DNA of 64,000 nucleotides from a virus. The DNA lies in the IMG/VR virus record IMGVR_UViG_3300042346_001592, positions 78,004 through 142,003 of that record. One strand, 5' to 3'. The translations under genes were made by a program, and so were the position numbers. How positions within the stretch are numbered: position 1 is the first letter of the stretch; the number at the start of each line of letters is the position of its first letter. Below are positions 27,741 through 35,874 of the stretch, in pieces. The notes beneath the pieces were generated by a model. It saw only the letters and a program-made list of their open reading frames with translations. It did not search any database and was not told the DNA's origin.

Positions 27741-27911
27741 ATGCAAAATGTTTATCTACTCAATTGGGAATCTTTTCTAGAAAAATGGACGATGAAATAT
27801 AAAAAATCCATCGATTGTAAAAATCCAAAAGGTTTCTCTCAAAAAGCTCACTGTCAGGCTAGAAAAAAGAGAAAAAGAGGATTGAAAACCCTATCCAAAA
27901 AAGTTAGATGA
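27741..27911 (+). CDS. 56-aa basic peptide with DC-x2-PKGFSQKAHC motif
   Basis: A 56-residue ORF starts MQNVYLLNWESFLEKWT, a capsid-tag-like leader. It continues with KSIDCKNPKGFSQKAHCQAR and ends in a strongly basic tail (KKRKRGLKTLSKKVR). The two-cysteine motif with GFSQKAHC is one I recall from small proteins and structural-protein tails of large environmental phages, although I cannot name the family. The stop precedes the next ATG by 1 bp, so the genes are coupled. It could be a DNA-condensing or head-packaged peptide. Confidence 0.6.
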   Translation: MQNVYLLNWESFLEKWTMKYKKSIDCKNPKGFSQKAHCQARKKRKRGLKTLSKKVR

Positions 27912-27912
27912 T

Positions 27913-28323
27913 ATGAAAAGTTATCCTCATGGATTTTGGGAAGACGGAGAAGGTAAATATTCCGTAGATAGTCTTTTTAGAGTAGTTCAAGATAGAGAGC
28001 CATCTTTTGTGTCGATCAAAAAAATAATAGACAAAAACAAAGATCTTGAAACCAAAGAGGGAAACTTTCTTAAGAACTTAGAAAATCCAACTATTCGTTT
28101 TACAAAAAGAGTAGGAAAATCAAATACATCCTATCCTATTTTGCTAAGTGAAGAGGGATGGATAATCGATGGCTCTCATAGAGTTGCTAAACTGAAATGG
28201 CAAGGTAGAAGAAAAATTCTAGCTCATATAATAAGAGAAGAAGATTTGAAAAGTGCTCGTGTTGATATAAACGAAAGCTTAATTCTAAAATTTGAGTTGT
28301 GGAAAAAAATTGGTATGTTTTAA
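27913..28323 (+). CDS. ParB-like nuclease-domain protein
   Basis: A 136-residue protein with the central motif EEGWIIDGSHRVAKLKWQGR (about residues 77-96), the ParB/sulfiredoxin-like pattern G-x-x-x-D-G-x-H-R-x-x-A that binds nucleotide or phosphate. The family is common in T4-like phages. Flanking regions are short, so it is a single-domain form. The exact activity (CTP binding, nuclease or kinase) cannot be told. Confidence 0.6.
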   Translation: MKSYPHGFWEDGEGKYSVDSLFRVVQDREPSFVSIKKIIDKNKDLETKEGNFLKNLENPTIRFTKRVGKSNTSYPILLSEEGWIIDGSHRVAKLKWQGRRKILAHIIREEDLKSARVDINESLILKFELWKKIGMF

Positions 28324-28356
28324 AACATCAAGAGCTAGGACATATATAATCCATCT

Positions 28357-28599
28357 ATGACTATATTAATTAGACCAGAAGAGTTTGAAGCAGATCTTGG
28401 ACCAAATTGGAGAAATGGAATGCTCATTAAGCCTAGTATAGACTACGCTACTAATTCAATACATTCTTGGATAGGAAATGAAGAGGTGATTGTTTTTAGA
28501 TTTAAAAATTACGGATTCATCAACGACAACAGATGCAGTACTTATGATATTTCGGTCGGATCGGCAGGTATAATGATAGAAATAACTAAAACTCTCTAA
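28357..28599 (+). CDS. Small unknown protein
   Basis: An 80-residue protein (MTILIRPEEFEADLGPNWRN) that looks like a small beta-rich domain. A TATATAAT box lies 15-25 bp upstream. No family is recognised. Confidence 0.5.
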   Translation: MTILIRPEEFEADLGPNWRNGMLIKPSIDYATNSIHSWIGNEEVIVFRFKNYGFINDNRCSTYDISVGSAGIMIEITKTL

Positions 28600-28615
28600 A
28601 AAAATATACCAAAAA

Positions 28616-28711
28616 ATGGCAGGTGGTGACGATAAAGTATCCAAAACCGAATCAATAATAGTTTCTAGTATTTTAGTGATATTATTGATTTATATTATAC
28701 TTGGTTTATAA
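28616..28711 (+). CDS. 31-aa single-TM peptide
   Basis: The ATG at 28616 opens a 31-residue ORF with a charged N-terminus (MAGGDDKVSKTE) followed by one membrane helix (SIIVSSILVILLIYIILGL). It ends 1 bp before the next ATG. The clean charge-then-TM pattern and gapless packing support it being real. Function unknown. Confidence 0.5.
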   Translation: MAGGDDKVSKTESIIVSSILVILLIYIILGL

Positions 28712-28712
28712 T

Positions 28713-28997
28713 ATGAAAATAATCCAATGGTTTCATAAACCTAAAGGATTTTTTTATATACAATCAGAAGTAATATTTATGATAAATTATTTCTTTTTTG
28801 AATTTAGAGAAGGAAAAGCAAAAATAAATTTCTCATCTAATTTTTACGAAATTAGTAGAAGAAACACAATAGATATAGTATTGAGAAAATTTTTTACCAG
28901 AAAAAATAGCCAGACATCACATAAAAATTATAAAAAACCTGTTCACTCGGGATTTTTATTTTTCCACAAAGACAAATACCTAGATCAATGCAAATAA
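28713..28997 (+). CDS. Unknown 94-aa basic protein
   Basis: The ATG at 28713 is used rather than the TTG at 28701, which lies inside the preceding peptide gene. The product is basic and aromatic (MKIIQWFHKPKGFFYIQSEV), with two or three strands and a Lys/His-rich C-terminus. It overlaps the next gene by 10 bp. No family is recognised. Confidence 0.5.
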   Translation: MKIIQWFHKPKGFFYIQSEVIFMINYFFFEFREGKAKINFSSNFYEISRRNTIDIVLRKFFTRKNSQTSHKNYKKPVHSGFLFFHKDKYLDQCK

Positions 28998-30007
28998 ATA
29001 TATTACGTATAGATTTTGAGAAAGCTTATCAAGCAGACGAGTTGTTTGTGGAATTTTCGATCAGTGAGGGTTTTGCTGAACTTAGACCTATAAGGTTGAG
29101 GCTATTAGATCCTTTTTTTAGAAGACCATTTGCTTTTGTAGATCCAATCGAGCTTGGATGTAATTCAGAAAATAGTTACTGGGTTAATTTCTGGTTGAAA
29201 GGTCACACAAGGGATCCAGTTCTAGGATTACAGGGTGGGTTTATTATTCAATTTGAAGATGTTGTAACTCAAAAAATAATAGAGGAAAAAGAATTCAGAA
29301 ATGATGGAAAGCATTGGTCAAAAAGAGGAATTCAGAAAAATTTCCCGTGGAATGATCCTAGGTTTTATTTGATCGGGGATTCACACTCATGGACTAATTT
29401 TGGAGATCATTCACATAATATAGACTCAGTAGCTGGTCTTAAATTTGTAAGACACGCACATTATGGTGTTAGTTCTCATACTTTCTGGTCTGGGGATTTT
29501 TATGGTTATATAAATTTACTTCCGGTCGAAAAAAATGATATTTTGGGTTTCAATTTTGGAACTTATGATTTTAGAGAGGGTGTCTTCAAAGCATCAGACA
29601 CTAAAAATATTCCTATCGAAGAATGTATTTATGCTACACTTTTTCAGACTTTTTACAAATTAAAACAGCTCAGAGAAGTATATAGAGACAATCATTTTAT
29701 GATTTGTTCGATTGTTCCGCCTTTTAGAGAGCATAACATAAAACCAGAAAATAGGCGGGAAGTTTTTTGGAATTCAACCGATGAACAAAGATTGAAAGTT
29801 TTTTCTATTTACAATAATTTCTGGTCTAGACACATTCATTTCTTGGAAAATGCTTCTTTTTTAGACTGGACTGGGCCTTATCTTGATAGTGAAGGTTTCT
29901 TAATTGATGATTATATGTATTTAGAAGATATACACATAGAAAAATATGAGAAATCTTTTGAAATTTTGGAAAATCATATAAGAAAGATACTAGGTAAAAA
30001 TGTCTAG
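28988..30007 (+). CDS. SGNH/GDSL-like hydrolase domain protein
   Basis: A 339-residue protein. The N-terminal 120 residues look like a beta-sandwich. From residue 124 comes FYLIGDSHSWTNFGDH, with the GDSH block I serine, and near the C-terminus LEDIHIEKY gives the D-x-x-H of block V. This is the catalytic layout of SGNH esterases, which often deacylate or transfer acyl groups on glycans. Block III is not obvious. A sugar O-acyl esterase would fit the surrounding glycan genes (inference). Confidence 0.6.
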   Translation: MQINILRIDFEKAYQADELFVEFSISEGFAELRPIRLRLLDPFFRRPFAFVDPIELGCNSENSYWVNFWLKGHTRDPVLGLQGGFIIQFEDVVTQKIIEEKEFRNDGKHWSKRGIQKNFPWNDPRFYLIGDSHSWTNFGDHSHNIDSVAGLKFVRHAHYGVSSHTFWSGDFYGYINLLPVEKNDILGFNFGTYDFREGVFKASDTKNIPIEECIYATLFQTFYKLKQLREVYRDNHFMICSIVPPFREHNIKPENRREVFWNSTDEQRLKVFSIYNNFWSRHIHFLENASFLDWTGPYLDSEGFLIDDYMYLEDIHIEKYEKSFEILENHIRKILGKNV

Positions 30008-30053
30008 TCTCTATACTAAATCTCAATTTTTTTACAAAAATCCTTCTAACTGA

Positions 30054-30125
30054 GCGGGAGACGAGGTTCGAACTCGCGGCCTGCAGCTTGGAAGGCTGCC
30101 GCTCTACCAACTGAGCTACTCCCGC
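30054..30125 (-). tRNA. tRNA-Gly (TCC)
   Basis: A complete 72-nt cloverleaf on the minus strand: acceptor GCGGGAG/CTCCCGC, anticodon arm CAGCC-TTCCAAG-type loop giving TCC, and a GTTCGAA-type T loop. CCA is not encoded. It lies away from the main array, with its own promoter just upstream. Confidence 0.92.
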
Positions 30126-30137
30126 TTAAAAACTTAG

Positions 30138-30169
30138 CAAATATAGGTAATTTATCTATTATTTTCCAC
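30138..30169 (-). promoter_or_regulatory. Promoter of tRNA-Gly (TCC)
   Basis: On the minus strand, GTGG at 30169-30166 and TATATTTG at 30145-30138 are separated by 20 bp, 12 bp before the tRNA. The -7 element fits the Bacteroidota consensus. The -33 is GTGG rather than TTTG, as in the promoter at 51967. Confidence 0.5.
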
Positions 30170-30467
30170 TCTTCTGTTTAGAAATATTATCAAAATTTTT
30201 CTGACACCAGTTGAATTGTTTATCTATTTTTGAATCGATGTAAGAATACATCTCTTCTGATTTTTTTCCTATTAAGGTATGAAGTTTGTCGAACTCCTTT
30301 GATCTTTCTGAAAACTCATGGTATATTTTTTCAGACAACACATTTTCTATTTTTAAAATCTGATCACTCACCATTTTTTTCATTTCAACTCTAATCCTAA
30401 CGACACCAACAACCGAAGCAATTGTTATAACTGAAAGCGCCCCTAGAACAAAATAAGTTATTTCCAT
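30159..30467 (-). CDS. Single-TM coiled-coil protein
   Basis: A 102-residue protein with one N-terminal membrane helix (about residues 4-24, [20 protein letters not shown]) and a helical, charged remainder with coiled-coil spacing. It lies between the two minus-strand tRNAs. It could be a spanin-like or membrane-tethered scaffold protein, but no motif supports a specific role. Confidence 0.55.
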   Translation of the reverse strand: MEITYFVLGALSVITIASVVGVVRIRVEMKKMVSDQILKIENVLSEKIYHEFSERSKEFDKLHTLIGKKSEEMYSYIDSKIDKQFNWCQKNFDNISKQKSGK

Positions 30468-30510
30468 ATTTTTTTATTTTTTTTGGCCTAAACCTGCTAA
30501 GTTTTTTTGC

Positions 30511-30594
30511 GGAGAGAGAGGGATTCGAACCCCCGGTACCTTTCGGTACAACTGTTTTCAAGACAGCCGATTTTAACCACTCACCCATCTCTCC
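30511..30594 (-). tRNA. tRNA-Ser (TGA)
   Basis: An 84-nt class II tRNA on the minus strand: acceptor GGAGAGA/TCTCTCC, anticodon arm CTGTC-TTGAAAA-type loop giving TGA, a variable arm (GTACCGAAAGGTAC) and a GTTCGAATC T loop. CCA is not encoded. Its promoter lies at 30613-30644. Confidence 0.92.
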
Positions 30595-30612
30595 TGGTTG
30601 TATTTGTTGTAT

Positions 30613-30644
30613 CAAAGATACGGAACTAAGTTTATATATACAAA
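30613..30644 (-). promoter_or_regulatory. Promoter of tRNA-Ser (TGA)
   Basis: On the minus strand TTTG (30644-30641), a 20 bp spacer, then TATCTTTG (30620-30613) exactly match the Bacteroidota -33/-7 consensus. The tRNA begins 18 bp downstream. Confidence 0.7.
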
Positions 30645-30659
30645 AAAAAATTCATCATC

Positions 30660-31037
30660 ATGGCAAACTTAGAAGAAACTTGGTTTTACGAGCCACCGAT
30701 TGATTTTGAGCACAAAAATTACCTGCTCTTACAGTATTTAAGTGATATCGATAAAAGTTATTCACTTTTTAGACTGAGTCCTTATTTACTTAGAACAGAG
30801 AGACTTATCGGATCTATGAAAATTTTTCGTGAAGATCTAAAAAAAAAAAAAAGTCTTATTGTGGGAAGAATGATTGGATTTTCTTTTCAAAGAGGTATCA
30901 TTCGTGAAGATGTTGAAGATATACCAGAAATGGAAGAAATATCGGAAATTGTTGACTACTCTATACCACTACTGGATTCAAAAGTAAAAATGGGATATAA
31001 ACTTCTAAAAAAATATCCTCAAGTTCTTTTTATTTAG
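30660..31037 (+). CDS. Unknown 125-aa protein
   Basis: A 125-residue helical protein ([20 protein letters not shown]) with an A-rich stretch encoding KKKK near residue 60 and an acidic segment ([20 protein letters not shown]). The A11 run at 30839-30851 is a possible slippage site. It precedes the UmuD/UmuC-like pair by 43 bp. No family is recognised. Confidence 0.55.
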   Translation: MANLEETWFYEPPIDFEHKNYLLLQYLSDIDKSYSLFRLSPYLLRTERLIGSMKIFREDLKKKKSLIVGRMIGFSFQRGIIREDVEDIPEMEEISEIVDYSIPLLDSKVKMGYKLLKKYPQVLFI

Positions 31038-31049
31038 AAAATAGTTTCA

Positions 31050-31057
31050 TATATTTG
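31050..31057 (+). promoter_or_regulatory. Promoter -7 element for umuDC-like genes
   Basis: TATATTTG lies 23 bp before the UmuD-like ATG and fits the Bacteroidota -7 consensus. A matching -33 is not clear, and no LexA box is recognised. Confidence 0.4.
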
Positions 31058-31080
31058 TCTTTTCTATACAAAAACAAATT

Positions 31081-31407
31081 ATGGAAATAGAAGACAAGCT
31101 AAAAATATCAACACAAACAACCGGATTTAGCTCACCGGCTAGAGATTATGTAGATAAGCGTCTCGATCTCAACGAACTAATGGTTAAAAATATTTATTCT
31201 ACTTTTTATTTTTTATGGCAAGGTGAAGATAAACTTGGCCTAAAAAAAGGAGACTATCTTTTAATAGATAAAAGCGTAGAACCAAAAGAAGATAGTCTTG
31301 TGGTTTATACAGATGAGGATAAACTTGGAGTTGATCAATTTATGAATATTAATCCTGAAAAATTATGGGGAACAATCTTATGGAAAATAACAAATCTAGA
31401 AAGGTAG
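31081..31407 (+). CDS. umuD: UmuD'-like protein lacking the catalytic serine
   Basis: A 108-residue S24/UmuD-family protein. GFSSPARDYVDKRLDLNELM (residues 15-34) is the unmistakable UmuD segment after the self-cleavage site, and GDYLLIDKSVEP matches the core strand. At the place of the catalytic serine (UmuD G-D-S-M) the sequence is GEDKLG with no Ser. About 25-30 residues of the C-terminal half are also missing. It therefore looks unable to self-cleave and is already short, like UmuD'. It overlaps UmuC by 28 bp. Confidence 0.8.
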   Translation: MEIEDKLKISTQTTGFSSPARDYVDKRLDLNELMVKNIYSTFYFLWQGEDKLGLKKGDYLLIDKSVEPKEDSLVVYTDEDKLGVDQFMNINPEKLWGTILWKITNLER

Positions 31408-32573
31408 CTATTGTAGATGCTAATAACTTTTATGTTTCTTGTGAAAGAGTATTTAATCCTTCACTAGAAGGAAAAAAAACCGTTGTGCTTTCCAACAACG
31501 ACGGGTGTATTATCGCAAGATCTCAAGAGGTAAAAGATATTGGTATTAAAATGGGTCAGCCTCTTTTTTTATTAGACGAAGAGGTAAAAAATAATATTCA
31601 TAAGTATTCTTCTAACTACAATCTTTACGGAGATATCTCAGATAGAATAGCTAATATTCTTCTTCAATTTTCACCACTAGTTGAAAACTATTCTATTGAC
31701 GAGAGTTTTATTGATCTTTCTCATGTTGATGACAGAGATATTTTAGATTATCTTAAAGTAATAAAAAAGACTATTCAAAGGTGGGTAGGAATACCGGTAT
31801 CTATTGGTTGTGGTCAAAATAAAACTCTAGCTAAACTTTGTAACTTTATTTCCAAGAATGTTAAAGAATATGGTGGTGTTTATTATCAAGGATCTAACTT
31901 AACTGATTTAGACAATTTACCGATTGATGAAGTTTGGGGTATAGGAAGAAAATGGTCTAAAAAATTAAACTCTTGTGATATTTTTCTAGTCAAAGATTTT
32001 AAGAAACTATCAAATCTTCAAGCTCAGGGAATACTCAATATTACTGGTCTAAAGACTCTTCTCGAACTTAAGGGAGAATATATTCACCCAGTTACAAATA
32101 AGTTCAAAAGACCAAAGATGGTTACCTACTCTAGAAGTTTTGGAACAAGTGTTTGGAGAAAATCAGAGATTTTTGATAGTTTATCCCTCTTTTTAGAAGG
32201 TTCATGTAAAGTTTTATCTAGAGAAAATCTTCAAACTAAACGAGTGTCGGTTTTTGTATCTACCAATCGTTTTGACGAGGATTATTTTACCTGGCACCGT
32301 GATATTCGTCTTGATGTTCCATCGAATAATCCGGAAATTATTTGGTCACAAATAGAAGAATTTCTAGAAGAAATACCTCTTAAACTTTGGTCAAAAGCCG
32401 GCGTCTGTTTAAAGGATCTTATACCAGATAATATAAAGGTACAAAATATTTTCGTAGATAACGTTCAACCTACACCTCTCCCTAAAATTGAACGAAGAAA
32501 CTGGCAAACAAAAATGGAGTTTCTTTCACCTAGATACACAACCAAATGGGAAGATATACCACAAATATATTAA
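31380..32573 (+). CDS. umuC: UmuC-like Y-family translesion DNA polymerase
   Basis: The catalytic subunit of DNA polymerase V. I start at the ATG at 31380 (MENNKSRKVAIVDANNFYVS); the frame also has an earlier ATG at 31365. Motifs are IVDANNFYVSCERVF (metal Asp and steric-gate region), NNDGCIIARS, YSIDESFID (SIDE motif near residue 102) and the helix-hairpin-helix region LPIDEVWGIGRKW. At about 397 residues it is close to family length (420). It overlaps UmuD as in cellular umuDC operons. Confidence 0.92.
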   Translation: MENNKSRKVAIVDANNFYVSCERVFNPSLEGKKTVVLSNNDGCIIARSQEVKDIGIKMGQPLFLLDEEVKNNIHKYSSNYNLYGDISDRIANILLQFSPLVENYSIDESFIDLSHVDDRDILDYLKVIKKTIQRWVGIPVSIGCGQNKTLAKLCNFISKNVKEYGGVYYQGSNLTDLDNLPIDEVWGIGRKWSKKLNSCDIFLVKDFKKLSNLQAQGILNITGLKTLLELKGEYIHPVTNKFKRPKMVTYSRSFGTSVWRKSEIFDSLSLFLEGSCKVLSRENLQTKRVSVFVSTNRFDEDYFTWHRDIRLDVPSNNPEIIWSQIEEFLEEIPLKLWSKAGVCLKDLIPDNIKVQNIFVDNVQPTPLPKIERRNWQTKMEFLSPRYTTKWEDIPQIY

Positions 32574-32599
32574 TATATAACTAAAAAAATTATTTTGTT

Positions 32600-32725
32600 A
32601 TGGTCATTCTTCCACTAACTCTCATTCTTTTAGGAGTTTCAACAATTATACTTACTTTACTTAGTCAAAGGAGAGAACTAAAAGGTGGTTGTTGTGGAGA
32701 TAAATGTATTTGTAAAAATAACTGA
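32600..32725 (+). CDS. 41-aa membrane peptide with cysteine-rich tail
   Basis: An ATG at 32600 opens 41 residues: a membrane helix (MVILPLTLILLGVSTIILTL) and a short tail KGGCCGDKCICKNN with four cysteines. The layout recalls FeoB-associated Cys-rich membrane proteins and other tiny metal-binding membrane peptides. A TATATAAC box lies about 22 bp upstream. A similar design occurs at 37973-38149. Confidence 0.55.
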   Translation: MVILPLTLILLGVSTIILTLLSQRRELKGGCCGDKCICKNN

Positions 32726-32731
32726 ATTTAC

Positions 32732-33535
32732 TTACCAAATTTCACCATTTACAAATTGTTGTAACCAAGGAGTTCTGTTTGTATCAATGTTCCGCTCTTC
32801 AATAAATTGTTGAATTGTTTGCCTACCGGTTGATTGTGGAAGTGCACATCCTCCTTCTAATAAAAATCCTGATTCATCAAGACCCGTATAAAAAATTTTC
32901 TCGGGAATCTCATTTGAAATTATTCTAGCAAATCTTTGTTCTAGAATACCTGATGGATCATCATCACACCATTCACGCCAACCTTGTCTTGAGATTATTT
33001 GTGACATTTCATCTGGCCTACATCCAAAAATACGAGTAGATCTTTCGTATCCACCTATATTTGCTCTATGCCAAGTGACTACACTATGTCTTTCTAACAT
33101 ATTAGGTAGTTGGCTTAATATATCTTGCTTAAGAATAGATGTTCCAGTCAATTTTAAACAAAAGTTCTGATTGTTGGTTTGTTGTCTATTACCCATAAGA
33201 GAAGCTTGCATCAAACCCAAACCAATTAATGTGGATTCACCTCTTTGTTTAATAAGTCTAGGTGTAGTATGTATAACTTTGAATTCTTCTATTTCTGGAA
33301 AATATTGACTAGCAGAGTAGAGCAATTCTACATCAGCGCAATAATTATGTGGTTTTACTACATTATAGGGATCATCCCAATCGTGTATTCTACACATTTC
33401 CTCAGCTGATTGTGCTGGTGTTGAATTATCGGCAATTACAACACTAAATTTTTCTTGAATAATTTGCGCATTTATAGAAAGAGAAAGTAGAACTTGTTTT
33501 ATTCTATTACATGAGGTTAATAATAGTATATTCAT
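32732..33535 (-). CDS. Probable glycosyltransferase (GT-A-like)
   Basis: A 267-residue protein starting MNILLLTSCNRIKQVLLSLS and VVIADNS, the N-terminal strand pattern of GT2-like enzymes. KLTGTSIL occupies the place of the metal-binding segment. No strict DxD is visible, so the call is by shape and context. The next gene upstream overlaps by 4 bp and is a clear glycosyltransferase. Confidence 0.5.
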   Translation of the reverse strand: MNILLLTSCNRIKQVLLSLSINAQIIQEKFSVVIADNSTPAQSAEEMCRIHDWDDPYNVVKPHNYCADVELLYSASQYFPEIEEFKVIHTTPRLIKQRGESTLIGLGLMQASLMGNRQQTNNQNFCLKLTGTSILKQDILSQLPNMLERHSVVTWHRANIGGYERSTRIFGCRPDEMSQIISRQGWREWCDDDPSGILEQRFARIISNEIPEKIFYTGLDESGFLLEGGCALPQSTGRQTIQQFIEERNIDTNRTPWLQQFVNGEIW

Positions 33536-34248
33536 TTGATTAAGCCTTGTTCGAATTTAATTTTATTTTCATGTGACCAAGCATATAGGGCATGATGAGT
33601 TGCTATTTTAGGATTAAACGTATTATAATCCCCATATTCGATATTATGTTCATCTAATTTTTTCTGCATGGTGTGATGATATTCCCAGACGTCATCGGTA
33701 AAATGAAAGGGTAATCCTAGGTATTTTTTTATTAATTCACCAGTCCAATGTGGTGAGTAGGGAGGATTGAGATAGTTCAAATCAACATAAATATTCTCTA
33801 CTACAAATTGGACCATAGGATGATTTTTTTTGAAACCAAATACGTTGTTTGTTACTGTATGATCTATACCCGTCCATCCCACACCTATTTTGTGGTTTAA
33901 CCATTGTTCGCCACCACCAAAATGTCCGAAAACAATACCATCTCTTTCAGGTAAAACGCAGGTATCCAAACTTTGAATGGCTTCCCAATCTATATCTAAA
34001 TACCAACCACCATATTCCAACACAACCAACCATCTAATCATGTCCGCACAATAAACATAATCTTTTTTATTATACATGGTTTCATACATGACCTTCAAAT
34101 GATCCGGTATTTTTGGTAAATTATCGTCTGACCAAAAATAATATTCCCAATCCGGATGTGCACTTCTGAAATCCTGAGATAATTTTTTTTCTTTTTGAGG
34201 TATATCATAATGACCAACCCAGATTTGATGTATAATTTTTTCTATCAT
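33532..34248 (-). CDS. GT32-type glycosyltransferase
   Basis: A 238-residue glycosyltransferase with sugar-binding DXD. The family pattern is complete: IIHQIWVGHYDIP at the N-terminus, WEYYFWSDDNLP, then CADMIRWLVVLEYGGWYLDI at residues 70-89 with the DXD (YLDID) right after. This is the OCH1/capsular-sugar transferase family (GT32). Enzymes of this type add mannose or other hexoses to surface glycans. It is part of a leftward set with two methyltransferases. Confidence 0.8.
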   Translation of the reverse strand: MIEKIIHQIWVGHYDIPQKEKKLSQDFRSAHPDWEYYFWSDDNLPKIPDHLKVMYETMYNKKDYVYCADMIRWLVVLEYGGWYLDIDWEAIQSLDTCVLPERDGIVFGHFGGGEQWLNHKIGVGWTGIDHTVTNNVFGFKKNHPMVQFVVENIYVDLNYLNPPYSPHWTGELIKKYLGLPFHFTDDVWEYHHTMQKKLDEHNIEYGDYNTFNPKIATHHALYAWSHENKIKFEQGLIK

Positions 34249-34253
34249 AAAAC

Positions 34254-35051
34254 TTATATTTTTTCAATGAACCAAGTAGGACAGCATCCAGAATCACAAA
34301 CATTTACCTTCATATTCTTTTCCCTGAAAAAATTGGTGACCGCTGATTTTACACCGAAAGCCACATCTCTATCAACAAAATCATGACCAGCCATCATACC
34401 ACCTGGTTTGAGTTTTGGCCACCAATTTTCTAGTTCTTGAAGAACAAACTCATACGTGTGGTTCGAATCAAGATATATGAAATCAAACAACTCATCCTTA
34501 AAAAAAGTATGAGATACTTGAGAAAGTCCTCTCATCAGGGTAAACCTACCCTCGTGCTCACTCTGTAGAGCTGAAAGAGTTTCATTTAAATATATTAAGT
34601 GCTGATGGTCTTGTACATTACCCCCTTCTGGATATCCTGTTTCAAAGTGTCTCCAGGCATCTAATACAACAAGATGTAAATTCGAATTATCTAAAATAAA
34701 TTTGGAAAATCTACCTTGCTGTACACCTATTTCTATACCCAAACCATTGAGATTCAGTCTTTTTATAAACTCTTCACGAGAGATATACATCAAATCTATC
34801 TTGGTGTTTAAATCTTCTAAATCATGAGGCAGTTCACAAATTAATCCTTCAGGTAGTTCCAAAAGATGGATTTGATTTTCGTAGTTTATCTCTAGTTTCA
34901 ATTTCTTTATACCACCCGGACTCGGATCCGTGAATAAGTCGTTACTAACAGTGATATTAAGCGTATCAGAACTCGTTAGTAGATTCTCCAAAATAGATTT
35001 AACATCTAGAGTATCATAAAAAGCAGAAATGATACTAAGTTTATTTGTCAT
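34254..35051 (-). CDS. Class I SAM methyltransferase
   Basis: A 265-residue enzyme. The SAM loop GIEIGVQQGRFSKFIL is at residues 105-120, LHLVVLDAW is the post-II strand, and FDFIYLDSNHTYEFV is the later acidic motif. These match the MT_24-type methyltransferases found in polysaccharide loci. Residues 1-90 are an unrecognised N-terminal extension. It is 6 bp upstream of the GT32 gene in the leftward unit. Confidence 0.7.
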   Translation of the reverse strand: MTNKLSIISAFYDTLDVKSILENLLTSSDTLNITVSNDLFTDPSPGGIKKLKLEINYENQIHLLELPEGLICELPHDLEDLNTKIDLMYISREEFIKRLNLNGLGIEIGVQQGRFSKFILDNSNLHLVVLDAWRHFETGYPEGGNVQDHQHLIYLNETLSALQSEHEGRFTLMRGLSQVSHTFFKDELFDFIYLDSNHTYEFVLQELENWWPKLKPGGMMAGHDFVDRDVAFGVKSAVTNFFREKNMKVNVCDSGCCPTWFIEKI

Positions 35052-35092
35052 GAGGCTGATTTTTTTTTATTTTCATAGATTTATGCTGTTCA

Positions 35093-35782
35093 TCATTTGA
35101 ACTTTATAAGTTGAGAGCCTCTGAATGTGGGTATATATGCGTTCCATTCGATATGTTCTGCGTAATTAGATAGAAAAAAATCAGTTGATCTTCTTACTTC
35201 TGAGTGGTAATCATAATCATCTAAGATTACATATCCACAACGACCTATACATAATTTCAAATCATGTATTTTACATTCGTAGTCGTGACACCCATCTATA
35301 GAAACTAAATCAAAAAAATCAGGAAGTTCTGTTTCTAGTTGAGAATCGAGATGTTGGATTTCCCACTTTGCCGAACCGGTATAGTATCTTGAAATATTAT
35401 CGTTCGCTATTTGATTATTACCATAGGTTTCTAAATCCCAACCTAGCGCATATTCTAGATTAGAACTGGTTTGTATGGTAGGTAAAAAGCTAAATCCAAA
35501 ACGAACACCTATTTCTAGGAACTTTTTAGGATTAATAACTTTCCCTAAAGCCCAATACCATTCGAAACAATTTCTTGACCACACATAGTCATAGCTATCA
35601 TAACGAGTGAAAAATTCACTCGGTATCACATCGTGTATAGAGTGTGGTTTGTTTTGATATATTTGATAGAGAATCTCATCTTTTTGTGAATCGGCAGATT
35701 GTAAAAGATGTTTATCTGAGTATTCTCTTAAGATATCATCTAAATTTTCAGTTATGTCCATATTTTTTAATATTTTATACAT
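35093..35782 (-). CDS. Class I SAM methyltransferase-like protein
   Basis: A 229-residue protein with FLEIGVRFGFSFLPTIQ (SAM loop, residues 88-104), LVSIDGCHDYECKIHDLKLC and YVILDDYDYHS, the pattern of the MT_24/cephalosporin-hydroxylase-like group. A second in-frame ATG at 35761 is possible. It is the first gene of the leftward sugar-modification set 32.7-35.8 kb. Confidence 0.65.
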   Translation of the reverse strand: MYKILKNMDITENLDDILREYSDKHLLQSADSQKDEILYQIYQNKPHSIHDVIPSEFFTRYDSYDYVWSRNCFEWYWALGKVINPKKFLEIGVRFGFSFLPTIQTSSNLEYALGWDLETYGNNQIANDNISRYYTGSAKWEIQHLDSQLETELPDFFDLVSIDGCHDYECKIHDLKLCIGRCGYVILDDYDYHSEVRRSTDFFLSNYAEHIEWNAYIPTFRGSQLIKFK

Positions 35783-35841
35783 TTATCGATTAAAGTTTTT
35801 TAAATATGAGGGATTTGAGCACTTTTTATAGACTTTTCTTC

Positions 35842-35849
35842 TATCTTTG
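35842..35849 (+). promoter_or_regulatory. Promoter -7 element for the lipoprotein gene
   Basis: TATCTTTG lies 25 bp before the ATG. A TTTG at 35814-35817 is 24 bp upstream of it, slightly longer than the usual spacing. Confidence 0.45.
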
Positions 35850-35874
35850 CATAAAATAAATAAAAAAAATCTAT

